Notes under the pieces: model-generated
What the model saw: the letters and a program-made list of their open reading frames with translations, nothing else
What the model was told of the DNA's origin: nothing
The model's database searches: none
Assembly (NCBI GenBank): GCA_963784065.1
Contig: CAWAQA010000007.1
Span: 124,001-188,000 of the forward strand
DNA length: 64,000 nt
Direction: 5' to 3'
Source: CAWAQA01 sp963784065
GTDB lineage: Bacteria; Acidobacteriota; Vicinamibacteria; Vicinamibacterales; UBA2999
Program-made: the position numbers and the translations under genes
Part shown: positions 46,215 through 55,361 of the stretch, piece by piece
How the letters are laid out: every line of letters begins with the position of its first letter
Position numbering within the stretch: the stretch's first letter is position 1

Positions 46215-48067
46215 TCAGACGGAGTCTGGCAGGTCCGCGAGTTGCGCGGCGCCGTGCCCGGCGAACGGCGAACGGCCGGACAGGTTCAGTTTCACGAGGA
46301 GCGCGTGATAGCGCGGGTCGGTCCTGACCGGATCGAGCACGGGATAGTTCCGGAGCGGGATGATGTGCGGATCGCGCACGTCGATCGCCCGATCGAACCA
46401 GCGGAAGGCGTCGTCGATCTCGCCGCGGCCGAGCGAGATGAGGCCGAGCGCGGACGGCGGCACGTAGCCGCCTTCCGACAGCGCGATCAGTTCGTCGCGG
46501 AGCGCGCGGGCCGCCGCGTGGCGTCCGGCCGCGCCGCAGGCGAACCCGAGCCACCCGACGAGCCAGGGGGGACGCCCGGCCAGCGCGGTGGCACGCTCGA
46601 AGGATGCAACCGAGGCGGACAGGTCTCCCTCGTCGTGCTGCGACAAGCCGAGCGCCATCTGCGTGAGCGGATGCGCTGGATCGACGTCGAGCATCCGTCC
46701 GACCCGGTCGCGCATTCGCACCGGTTGTCGCGAGAACCAGTACATGACGGTGAGCCACCAGAGCACGATGATGGAAAGCGGATCGGCCTCCGCGACCTGT
46801 TCGAGCTCCGCGGCGGCCTCGGCGGCGTGCCCGTGCGGCATCAAGCCGCAGATCGCGTAGCGCATGCGAACGAGCGGCGAGCGCGCGTCGAGCGCACGCG
46901 CCAGGGCAAATTCCCGCTCGACCTCCACCCAGTCGTAATCCAGCTCCTTGCGCAGCATCGCCAGCAGCGCGTGCGACTCGGCCTTGCGGTCGTCGATCTC
47001 GAGCGCGCACGCATTGGGCTCCCACAGGGCCTGCGTGAACGCGTCCTTCGGCACCATCAGGCCGTAGAAGCCCAGGTACCAGAACACCTCCGAGAGGGCG
47101 TCGTGTGCGACCGCGAACGCGGGATCGATCCTGACGGCGTCGGTCAGGCAGCGCTGCGCGCGCTCCAGGCTCTCGCGCGTGCCGCGGAGGAAATGATGCC
47201 GGCCTTCGAGGAAGCGCGAATACGCTTCCATGCTGCACGTCGGGGCGGCGCCGCGCGGGCCGAGCTCGCCGAGCGTCAGCTCGAGACGGCGCGCGATGGC
47301 GGCGGCGATCTCGTCCTGGATGGCGAACACGTCCGAGAGCACGCGGTCGTAGCGCTCGCTCCAGACGTGGCCGTGATCGCCCACCCGGATGAGCTGTGCC
47401 GTCACGCGGATCCGCCCCGCCGACCGCCGGCTGCTGCCCTCGATGACGTGCGTGATCCCGAGCCTGCGCCCGATCTCGGCGACGTCGCCGCCCTGGGCGT
47501 GCGCGGCAAAGGCGGAGGTGCGCGAGATGACGCGAAGCCCCGGGATCCGCGTCAGGACATTGATGATGTCCTCGGTGAGCCCCTCGCAGAAGTAGGCGTC
47601 CTCCGGCGGCCCGAGATTGCTGAAGGGAAGAGCAGCACCACGAGGCTTGCGGATTCACGCGCGATTGACGGCGCAACCGGTGATGTCGCGTCGACGGGCT
47701 GCGCTGCGTCTTCGTCCCCTTCGCTGGCGGAGACGGGCGCCACCAGGCGATATCCCCGCTTGGCGATCGTCTCCACGTACTTACCCTGCCGCCCGGTGTC
47801 GCCGAAGGCACGGCGGAGATCGGCCATCGAACGGGTGAGCGTCGCGTCCGCGATGAAGCGGCCTTCCCAGATGGCGTCGACAATATCCTGCTTGGACACG
47901 ACGCGGCCGCCGGTCGAGGCGAGGAAGACCAGCAGGTTCATGACCTGCGGCTCGAGGTGGCGAACGGTTGGTCCGTCGCTGATCTGGTTGAGCGCCGGCT
48001 GCACGCGCCAGGCGCCCACACGCAGGTCGGAGCGGTCGCCCGGCCCGCCGCCCTTCCGCATGGCCAT
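46215..48067 (-). CDS. Winged-helix (OmpR/CadC type) DNA-binding protein with TPR domain (one frameshift)
   Basis: About 617 residues. The N-terminus is a winged-helix DNA-binding domain (HLEPQVMNLLVFLASTGGRVVSKQDIVDAIWEGRFI, ATLTRSMADLRRAFGD, VETIAKRGYRLVAPV). Unlike CadC, there is no transmembrane helix. A FlgO/TolB-N-like domain follows (LLFPFSNLGPPEDAYFCEGLTEDIINVL), then about eight TPR-like repeats. One base must be added near 47622. Such one-component regulators are common in acidobacteria. It has TACAAT seven bases before ATG and no Shine-Dalgarno sequence. Confidence 0.8.
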
Positions 48068-48074
48068 CGGGCAG

Positions 48075-48080
48075 ATTGTA
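48075..48080 (-). promoter_or_regulatory. -10-like TACAAT seven bases before the winged-helix regulator
   Basis: On the minus strand TACAAT is followed by CTGCCCG and the ATG. It fits the leaderless pattern of other genes here. Confidence 0.4.
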
Positions 48081-48243
48081 AGACGATTGGCGCCGCCCCC
48101 GGTATCTGACCGGCCCTCCGCTCCCCGCAGGATCCGAGGCAGATCCCCGTCCGTTCCGAACGACTTCCGGCGGGGCGTGACCGCATACTGCCGCCATGAA
48201 TACAACCTTGAGCTGAGCTGGCGCACAGCGGCTCTCCGCGTGG

Positions 48244-48352
48244 CTGCTCGCCGGTTGTGCGTCGTCGGCGCGATTGGAGATATGATGCGTTATGGTTTAT
48301 GCTCTCCCCCCGTCCGTCTGCTCGCCGGCTTGTGCATCGTCGGCGCGATTGG
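48244..48352. repeat. Imperfect direct repeat, 34/35 bases, 74 bases apart
   Basis: 48244-48277 and 48318-48352 are identical except for one added C and one G/A change (common core TCGTCGGCGCGATTGG). The right copy encodes LLAGLCIVGAIG of the DUF2306 protein. The left copy lies just upstream and is out of frame, so it looks like a small tandem duplication of the gene's 5' end. Confidence 0.65.
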
Positions 48353-48912
48353 GGTCGTGTTCGTGGCTGTCACCGCCCTGCCTTACCTGAGGGTGACCGA
48401 AGAACAGTTCCGGTTCTACTGGCCGCGCCGCTGGTGGTTGCTGCTGCATCTCGCCTCGGGGACGGTGGCGCTGCTGTCGGGCCCCGTGCAGTTGTGGCTC
48501 GGGCTTACGGCCCGGCGGCTGCAGCTGCACCGCCGGCTCGGTATGACATACGCGGCGAGCGTGGCGGTCAGCGCGTCGGCCGCCTACTACCTGGCGTTCC
48601 ACACGGACTTCGGCTGGGTGTTCGGCGCCGGCCTCTCCGGCCTCGCGACGGCGTGGATCGTCACGACCGGCCTTGCGCTGGTGGCGATCCGGCGTCACCT
48701 GTACGAGCAGCACAAGGAATGGATGATACGCAGCTACGTCGTGACGACGGCGTTCGTGAGCTTCCGGGTGCTGTTCGACGTGCTGGAGGCGGCTGGCGTT
48801 GGAACAGTCAGGGGAGAGGCTGGCCGCTGCGGCGTGGTTCTGCTGGGCCGTTCCCCTGCTTGTGACCGAGGTCATCCTTCAGGGCCGCAAGATCGCTGCT
48901 CGGGCCGGCTGA
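48285..48912 (+). CDS. DUF2306 multi-pass membrane protein (one frameshift)
   Basis: About 209 residues. The second of two adjacent ATG codons is chosen, five bases after GGAG. Helices: LLAGLCIVGAIGVVFVAVTALPYL, LLLHLASGTVALLSGPVQLWLG and further ones, with LQLHRRLGMTYAASVAVSASAAYY and QHKEWMIRSYVVTTAFVSFR, the DUF2306 hallmarks. Removing one base near 48811 restores RLAAAAWFCWAVPLLVTEVIL and a stop at 48910-48912. Histidines in two helices hint at heme or quinone binding, as in related b-type cytochromes. Function unknown. Confidence 0.75.
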
Positions 48913-49020
48913 AGCGGCCCCTACGTACGAAGGTGGCGGCCCCTACGGCAGCCATGGCTCCGGCTTCAGCCGCGGACAGGCTGGGCTAGCTCGGGCCGAC
49001 TTCGAAGCCGGCCCATCCCG
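48901..49020. terminator. Degenerate GGGCCGGC palindromes between convergent genes
   Basis: Three diverged copies (GGGCCGGCTGAAGCGGCCCC from 48902, CTCCGGCTTCAGCCGCGG from 48958, GGGCCGACTTCGAAGCCGGCCC from 48993) fill the gap between DUF2306 and GlcG stops. Confidence 0.55.
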
Positions 49021-49608
49021 CTATCGACTTTGTCCCTGCTCCGCCGGGAGCGGCGGCTGCGGACCGAGGACCTTTGTCAGCGCCTGGTGCGCGCACTGGT
49101 CGTCGCCGGCTGCGGCCGCGCCGCCGACGCCTACCGCACCGATCAAGCGGTCGCTGACGATAATCGGGAAGCCGCCGGGGACGAGGTACAGGTCGAGGTT
49201 GGCACGCGCCAGTTGTTGATCCGGCGATCCCCATCGATTGAAGAGTGTGCGCGTCGGCGTCCGCATGTAGAGCGCCGTCTTCGCCTTCTGGTAGGCGGAG
49301 TCGATGTTGTTCGGCGTCTGCCCGTCGGTACGATACGCGTGCACGATGTGCCCGGAGGGGCTGATGACGGCGACGCTGGCGCCCGAGTCGCGCGACGCCG
49401 CGTAGGCGACGCACGCCTCCACGATCGCCTGCGCCGTTGCGATGTTGATCTCCTGATCGGTCAGCGCCCGCTTGGCAGCCGCGCCGGAGATCGTCACTTT
49501 CTCGAGCGGTACCGGCGTGGCGCCCTGCGCCAGGGCCGCGGACGCCCATCCCGTGACGCCCGTCAGCACGACGAGTCCGATACCACACCGCGTTCTCCAC
49601 CTGTTCAT
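49021..49608 (-). CDS. Secreted GlcG/HbpS-like protein
   Basis: 195 residues. The ATG at 49608 has GGGGAGAAC upstream and overlaps the MFS stop (ATGA). The signal peptide is GIGLVVLTGVTGWASAALA. The GlcG domain spans ALTDQEINIATAQAIVEACVAYAASRDSGASVAVISPSG, ending GGFPIIVSDRLIGAVGVGGA. Members bind heme or small organics. The name comes from glycolate-oxidase clusters, where its role is unclear. It is the last gene of the seven-gene run. Confidence 0.85.
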   Translation of the reverse strand: MNRWRTRCGIGLVVLTGVTGWASAALAQGATPVPLEKVTISGAAAKRALTDQEINIATAQAIVEACVAYAASRDSGASVAVISPSGHIVHAYRTDGQTPNNIDSAYQKAKTALYMRTPTRTLFNRWGSPDQQLARANLDLYLVPGGFPIIVSDRLIGAVGVGGAAAAGDDQCAHQALTKVLGPQPPLPAEQGQSR

Positions 49609-50888
49609 GTCGTTCTCCCCGGCGTCGTGAACGCCGCCAGCGTTGCGCGGCTGACGCGCCGGCCGTGCAGCTGTTCGAGCCAGTGCCGGCGCAGTGGTTT
49701 CAGCACGAACCACGCCAGCAGCGCAGTGGCGAAGTCCATCACGATGATCACGGTGAAGACCGGAATCCAGGAGCCGGCCGCGTCGTGCAGCAACGCGGCG
49801 AGCGGACCTCCCAGCACCGAGCCCAGGCCTTGAGCGATATAGAGGAACCCGTAATTCGTCGTCGCATGCGTGGTGCCGAAGGTGTCGGTGAGCGTTGACG
49901 GGAACAGCGAAAAGATCTCACCCCACCCGAAGAACACCACCCCCGACATGAGCACGAAGACGATCGGGTTGTCCCGCGTCAACAGCCAGACGGTCATCGC
50001 GACCCCTTCGAGGGCGAAGGCGATCGTCATCGTGTTCTCACGCCCGAACCGATCCGACACCCATCCGAAGAAGGGCCGCGTCAGGCCGTTGGTGATCCGG
50101 TCGAGCGACAGCGCCAGCGGCAGCAGCGGCAGGCCGAAGACGAGCGCCTCCGCGAGGCCGAAGTCGGCCGTGAACGCCCCCATCTGCGAGATGACCATGA
50201 GCCCGGAGGTGGACATCATCGTCATCATCAGGAACATCAGCCAGAACACCGGGGTCTGCAGCATCTGCGCCGGCGTCGAGTGGTCCGCCGCATCGTGGCG
50301 CGATGCGGCGCGGACCGCCTGGCCCGGCTCCGGCCGCCGCAACCCCTGCGCGGCCAGGAACCCGACCACCGCGAAGACGACGCCGAACTGCGCGAGTGCC
50401 TGCTGATAGCTGGAGGTCCGCATGACGATCGAGATCGGCCACGTCGTCAGGATCGCGCCGATGCCGTAGCCGGCGGCCACCATCCCCGTGGCGAAGCCGC
50501 GGCGGTCGGGGAACCACTGCACCATGTGCCCGACCACGCCGATGTAGACGATGCCGGTGCCGATGCCGCCGAGGACGCCATACGTGAGGTACAGCATCGT
50601 CACGCTTCCGGCGCGGGCGGCGAGCACCCAGCTGAGGCCGGTGAGGACCGCCCCGAGGGACAGGAGCACGCGCGGACCGAACCTGTCGATGAGGAACCCC
50701 TGGCACGGCGAGAGGAACGTCTGCAGCACGATGAGCAGCGAGAAGGTGACCTGGAGCTGCGCCAGCTCCACGCCGAGGGCGGCGGTCATCGGCGTCGTGA
50801 AGAGCGCCCACACGTACTGCGGGCTGGAAATCACGATCATGCAGACGAGGCCGAGGAACAGCTGGATCCAACGCGTGCGGTCTGACAT
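49605..50888 (-). CDS. MFS transporter, oxalate/formate-antiporter (OxlT) family
   Basis: 427 residues with twelve helices. OxlT-type features: SPQYVWALFTTPMTAALGVELAQLQVTFSLL in helix 1-2, QGFLIDRFGPR after helix 2 and GIGTGIVYIGVVGHMVQWFPDRRGFATGMV. A long charged central loop lies at EPGQAVRAASRHDAADHS. The protein exchanges small carboxylates across the inner membrane. Substrate is unknown, but GlcG next to it hints at glycolate or oxalate-like acids. The frame is intact. Confidence 0.85.
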   Translation of the reverse strand: MSDRTRWIQLFLGLVCMIVISSPQYVWALFTTPMTAALGVELAQLQVTFSLLIVLQTFLSPCQGFLIDRFGPRVLLSLGAVLTGLSWVLAARAGSVTMLYLTYGVLGGIGTGIVYIGVVGHMVQWFPDRRGFATGMVAAGYGIGAILTTWPISIVMRTSSYQQALAQFGVVFAVVGFLAAQGLRRPEPGQAVRAASRHDAADHSTPAQMLQTPVFWLMFLMMTMMSTSGLMVISQMGAFTADFGLAEALVFGLPLLPLALSLDRITNGLTRPFFGWVSDRFGRENTMTIAFALEGVAMTVWLLTRDNPIVFVLMSGVVFFGWGEIFSLFPSTLTDTFGTTHATTNYGFLYIAQGLGSVLGGPLAALLHDAAGSWIPVFTVIIVMDFATALLAWFVLKPLRRHWLEQLHGRRVSRATLAAFTTPGRTT

Positions 50889-50902
50889 GTGTTCGTCTCG
50901 CC

Positions 50903-52570
50903 TCACAGGAGCGGCTCGGGGATCGCGGCGCCATCCTTCCGCGGGTCCGACGCGCCGTAGTTGACGCCTGCCGCGGCGTCGCGCATGACCGCTTGTCCGC
51001 CGCCGACCATGCTGGAATAGGCGCCCTGGACGGTGATCTCGTGTCCTTTCAGGCTGAGCGCCACCCGCACTGACGCCGGGACGCGGTCCTCCATCGTCAG
51101 ATCGCAGCCCTCGAACGTCAGCTTCGTGAACCGTGGCGCCTCGAGCGCGGCCTGGATGTTCATCCCGTGGTCGACCACGTTCGAGACGAACTGCGCATGC
51201 GCCTGCGACTGATTCCAGCCGCCCATGATCCCGAACGCGATGCGCGTCGAGCCGTGGCTCATGAACCCGGGGATGATCGTGTGCAGCGGCCGCTTGCGCG
51301 GCGCCAGAGCGTTCGGATGGCGGGGATCGAGGCTGAAGAGTCCGCCGCGATTCTGCAGCGCGAACCCGAGACCGTCCGGCACCAGGCCGGAGCCGAAGTT
51401 TGCGAAGTTGCTCTGAATCAGCGAGACCATGTTGCCGTCGCGATCGACCGCCGTCAGGTACGTGGTATCTCCGGCGTGTGCCGGTAACCCCCCGGGCCAA
51501 CGTCAGACTGCGCGCGCCAGGTGTCGATGAGCCCCGCCCGCTCGCGCCCGTACTCCTTCGAGAGCAGCGCCGCGATCGGCACGTTGGAGAACCGGGGGTC
51601 CGCCAGGTGCCGTTGCATGTCCGCGTATGCCAGCTTCTTCGCTTCGATGAGCGTGTGGAGCGCAGCCGCCGAGTTGTGGCCGTACTGGCCCAACGGGAAG
51701 TGCTCGAGGATGTTCAGCATCATCAGGGCGGAGATGCCCTGGCCGTTCGGCGGAAGCTCGGACACGGTCCAGCCACGGTACGTCGTGGAGATCGGCGCGA
51801 TGCGTTCGGCCGTGAAGTCGGAGAGGTCGGATGCCACCCACGTGCCGCCCTGCTGCGCCGACAGCGCGAGAATGCGCCGGGCGATGTCGCCCGCGTAAAA
51901 GGCGTCGCGTCCCTGGCCGCCGATCTCCCGCAGCGTCCTGCGCGAGCGCCGGGTTCCTGAACACGTCACCGGCGCGCGGCGCCCGTTCCCCCGGCAGGTA
52001 CGTCTGCGCCGTTTCGGCGTGCGACTGCAACGGCGTCCCGCTCGACGCCCACTCGGCGGCGATGAGCTCGGCGACCGGAATTCCCTCTTCTGCCACGCGC
52101 GCGGCAGGCTCCAGGACGTCCGCGAACGGCAGGCGGCCGAAATCCTCGTGCAGCAGCGCCCAGCCGGCAACGGCTCCGGGGACGGTGACGGAGTGAATGC
52201 CCGATTGCGGCATGCTCGGCACGCCGCGCGCGCGGAGGTAATCCACCGAGAGTCCCGCCGGCGCCCAGCCACTCGCGTTCACGCCGGTCAGGCGATCCGA
52301 GGCGGCGTCGTAGACGATCGCAAACAGGTCGCCGCCGACGCCATTGGCCATCGGCGCGACGACGCCCATCACCGCGTTGGCGGCGATGGCCGCGTCGGCG
52401 GCGTGCCCGCCGCGTGCCATGGCCAGCGCGCCGGCAAGGGAGGCGGCGGGGTGCTCGCTGGCCACGACGCCACGGGTCGACGTCACCATCGATCGCGCCT
52501 GCGAACGGTCGATGGCGGTGCGTACGTAGTCGGTGCTCGCCGGCACCGTGGAAACCGGGACAGAACTCAC
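50903..52570 (-). CDS. ggt: Gamma-glutamyltransferase family protein (two frameshifts)
   Basis: About 555 residues, starting at GTG. The N-terminal nucleophile hydrolase features are VVASEHPAASLAGALAMARGGHAADAAIAANAVMGVVAPMANGVGGDLFAIV, and after the autocatalytic cleavage site the small subunit begins at the catalytic threonine in GDTTYLTAVDRDGNMVSLIQSNF. GSGLVPDGLGFALQNRG follows. Breaks at about 51945 and 51483 are repaired by removing one base each. No signal peptide is evident, so it may be cytosolic. It cleaves gamma-glutamyl amides or, like some homologs, cephalosporin-type or other amide bonds. Confidence 0.83.
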
Positions 52571-52588
52571 TGGGACCTCCGGAAGCAG

Positions 52589-52650
52589 GTTCTGCGGTCT
52601 ACGGTCTTCAGTCTGCGGTCCGCCGTAGACCGGAGACCGAAGACTGTCAG
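52589..52650. repeat. GGTCTACGG / CCGTAGACC inverted repeat
   Basis: GCGGTCTACGGTCTTCAG from 52593 is mirrored by CCGTAGACCGGAGACCGAAG from 52622. It is the same family as 2971-3057. It separates the exported hydrolase from the transferase on the same strand. Confidence 0.55.
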
Positions 52651-52666
52651 ACGACGCCGTTCGTCA

Positions 52667-53558
52667 CTACGTCGTCGACTTCAGGAACTCGCGGACGTGC
52701 CCGTTGAACTCCGCCGGATGTTCGAGGAACGGGTAGTGGCCCGCCTTGTCGATCAGCACCTTGCGCGAGCCCGCGATGGCGGCGTTGAGGCGGTCGGCGC
52801 TGGCCACGGTGGCCATCGTATCGTTCGCGCCCCACAGCAGCAGCGTCGGCGCCTTGATCGCCCGCACCTCGGCCTCGGTGATGACGCCGAGCCCCTTTTC
52901 ACCGGCAAGCTGCGAGCTGCCGATCGTGTAAGCCGACTTCAGCCGCAGCATGAGGTTGGCTTCGACCGCGGCGTCGGTGACGAGCGCATCATTGTAGTAC
53001 AGCTGCTCGAGGTATTCACGGCTCTCCGCGAGCGTCGCTGAATTCGCAATCTGCCGGGCGTGCCAGTTCGGTGTCGCCGGGATCTCGCGCGGCGCCGCTG
53101 CTGCGGCGCGGAAGCCGCCGCCGTTGACCAGCACGATGCGATCGACCAGTGCCGGATAGTGCACCGCCAGGTAGAGCACGACGCCGGCACCCATCGACTG
53201 ACCGACGAAGGATGCCTTCGGTACGCCGATGGCTTTCATCATGCCGGCGACGAACTCCGCGAAGACGCCGCTGTGGTACTGGGTCAGCGGCTTGTCGGAC
53301 TGGCCGAAGCCGATGTGATCGACGGCAATCACGCGGAAATCGGCGGCGAGCTCCGAGATCTGCGGCATCCAGCGGGCGCCTTCGCCGCCGGTGCCGTGCA
53401 GGAAGACGACCGGCGCGCCCTGGCCGGCGTCGAGGTAGTGCATGTTCTGTCCGAACACCGCGACGTTCTTCTCCGCGATCGCCGGGCGCTCGCTGCGCCA
53501 CGGCGCCGGTCGAGACAAGGAGCATGCAGGCGGCGATGAGAATGGTGGCTCGTTTCAT
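52667..53558 (-). CDS. Exported alpha/beta hydrolase (one frameshift)
   Basis: About 296 residues. The start at 53558 has AGGAGG upstream and gives a signal peptide (TILIAACMLLVSTGAVA). Removing one base near 53499 links it to SERPAIAEKNVAVFGQNMHYLDAG. Catalytic parts: VVFLHGTGGEGARW, GQSMGAGVVLYL (nucleophile), LLWGANDTMAT (acid) and DKAGHYPFLEHP (histidine). It resembles C-C-bond hydrolases of meta-cleavage pathways but is periplasmic. It follows two secreted paralogs of unknown function. Confidence 0.8.
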
Positions 53559-53587
53559 GGCAATCCTCCTGGTTGTCGCCCTCACGC

Positions 53588-54421
53588 TCAGCGCGTCCCC
53601 GGCTTGGGCCGCACCATCAGCTCCACGGCCCTGTTGCCTTCCCAGACGGCGTGCTCGAGCTGCTCGTAGCCTGGCTCGGTGTTGCGCACGAAGTTCAGCG
53701 CCATCTTCCAGGGCTGCGTGAACACCGCCGGGTCCTCGATGGTCACCTCGTAGTCGATCTGGTTCGCCTGCACGAGCGTCCAGCGCTCGGTCACCTTCAA
53801 CATGGTGCTGTGAAAGTTTCCCACCTGGTCGAACCACGTCTGGTCGTTGTGATTGGTCACGTCGACGACGAGCGTGTTGCCTTCCCAGCGCGCGCGCGAG
53901 TCTCCCATCCACAGCAGGATGTCTTTCGGCAGGTGCGGCCGGCCGTCGAGCGGGATGACGCGGTAATGGTGGCCGTACTCGTAGAGGATCACAACCCGAT
54001 TCGGCGTCTGCAGAATCTGGAACCCGGTCTGCAGGTTGATGCGCGGCACGCCTTCCATGAACCCGCGCGCCACGGGGTCGAGATCTTCGAGCCGTTCGGG
54101 ACCGTTGTGAACGTCCAGCAGGTATTTCGCCTTCTTCGCCGCCCACGGCTGATACGGAATCCTGCCGCTCGGCGGATCGACGATCGGCCGTCCCGTTGCC
54201 GCCGCCTGACCGGTGATGCGGATGTGCTCGGCCCGGTGCGCCTCTCCTTCTTCAAGGCTGTAGGTGGTGACGTTGTTCCGCTGCCGCCAATACCCCTGGA
54301 TGTCGGGCTGGCCGTCGCTCAACCGCGCCGTCCCCTGCGTGAGCGCCGTCGGCGCCAGCAGCCCTGCTGCCGTGACGGCGCAGGCGACTGCGCACGCCAC
54401 CCTCCATGACCTGCTCTTCAT
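53588..54421 (-). CDS. Secreted protein of unknown function, WMGDSRARWEGNTLVVD family (paralog 1)
   Basis: 277 residues with signal peptide (VACAVACAVTAAGLLAPTALTQ). Landmarks shared with the next gene: DGQPDIQGYWRQ, GRIPYQPWAAKK, GVPRINLQTGFQILQTPNRVVILYEYGHHYRVI, LLWMGDSRARWEGNTLVVDVTN, TWFDQVGNFHSTMLKVTERW and YEVTIEDPAVFTQPWKM. The invariant Trp, Asp and His residues suggest a beta-rich binding fold. The family is frequent in acidobacterial genomes, and I know of no assigned activity. Confidence 0.78.
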   Translation of the reverse strand: MKSRSWRVACAVACAVTAAGLLAPTALTQGTARLSDGQPDIQGYWRQRNNVTTYSLEEGEAHRAEHIRITGQAAATGRPIVDPPSGRIPYQPWAAKKAKYLLDVHNGPERLEDLDPVARGFMEGVPRINLQTGFQILQTPNRVVILYEYGHHYRVIPLDGRPHLPKDILLWMGDSRARWEGNTLVVDVTNHNDQTWFDQVGNFHSTMLKVTERWTLVQANQIDYEVTIEDPAVFTQPWKMALNFVRNTEPGYEQLEHAVWEGNRAVELMVRPKPGTR

Positions 54422-54437
54422 TCCGACCTCCGGACCC

Positions 54438-55211
54438 TTACTGCGTTGCGTGAAACTCGTTGTCGAACGCGTAGCACTCGTACTCGAGGAGCTGGATGTT
54501 CTTCTCCTGCCGCCGGTAGAGCGGCATGGTCATCTTCCACGGACGCGTAAACACCTTGGGATCCTCGATGGTGACCTCGTAGGTCATCAGATCACGGCCG
54601 AGCCGCGTGTAGCGCTCGACGACGTGCAAGGCTTCACTGTGGAAGTTGCCGGCACGGTCGAACCATGTCTGGTCGGTGAAATGGACCACGTCGACGACGA
54701 GCGTGTCGCCGTCCCAGTGCGCGCGTGAGTCGCCCATCCACCACTCGATCGGCCCCGCCGGGTGCGGGCTGTCCATGTAGACGTTGCGAACGGCGTGCAC
54801 GTACTCGTAGAGGATCGCCACCTGCTTCGGCGTCTGGACGATCTCGAACGGGTACGGCATGTACGTGATGCGCGGGACGCCCGGCAGGTAGCAGTTCACT
54901 TCAGGGTCCGCGGTCTGGCGGCTGGCGAAGTTCTGCCGCTTCTTCTCGAGCGCCCACGGCTGGTACGGGATCTCGTTGCCGTCGACCACGCCGATTCCCG
55001 CCGGCTCGCCCTTGCGCGCGTGGTGATCCTGGATGTCCCACGCCGCGGTGTTCACTGTCTGCCAGATACCGGAGAGGTCCGGCTTGCCTTCCGGCGTTCG
55101 CGGGATGCCGGCGCCGGCCGCCGCCGTGTCCTGCGCCAGCGTGGCCGGCACGGCCGCGATGCCGGCGAGCAGGGCGGTGCCCATGATCCATGCGAGTGAC
55201 GTGTGCGTCAT
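54438..55211 (-). CDS. Secreted protein of unknown function, WMGDSRAHWDGDTLVVD family (paralog 2)
   Basis: 257 residues. Signal peptide (LAWIMGTALLAGIAAVPATLAQ) and the same order of motifs as the neighbouring gene: GKPDLSGIWQTVN, NEIPYQPWALEKK, GVPRITYMPYPFEIVQTPKQVAILYEY, WWMGDSRAHWDGDTLVVDVVHF, TWFDRAGNFHSEALHVVERY and YEVTIEDPKVFTRPWKM. It differs by LPGVPR preceded by VNCYLPG, a cysteine missing from paralog 1. The two genes are 16 bases apart. Confidence 0.78.
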   Translation of the reverse strand: MTHTSLAWIMGTALLAGIAAVPATLAQDTAAAGAGIPRTPEGKPDLSGIWQTVNTAAWDIQDHHARKGEPAGIGVVDGNEIPYQPWALEKKRQNFASRQTADPEVNCYLPGVPRITYMPYPFEIVQTPKQVAILYEYVHAVRNVYMDSPHPAGPIEWWMGDSRAHWDGDTLVVDVVHFTDQTWFDRAGNFHSEALHVVERYTRLGRDLMTYEVTIEDPKVFTRPWKMTMPLYRRQEKNIQLLEYECYAFDNEFHATQ

Positions 55212-55361
55212 GGCGCCGCCAATGAGCAAGCGACATACCACTCGTGAGATGCGGCGGCTTTCCGCCTGCCCGAGCGCGAGGCGCGCGCGCGCGACGCCGG
55301 CTGCGTGACCGTGTCCCACAACAATGTCGCTTTCGAGGGCGGTGACCGACGCGCGTGTCGC

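Noticed and set aside
46242..48200. Long plus-strand frame upstream of and fused to the DUF2306 protein
   Set aside because: The upstream 680 codons are antisense to the winged-helix/TPR gene. Only the part from 48285 has membrane helices and family motifs.
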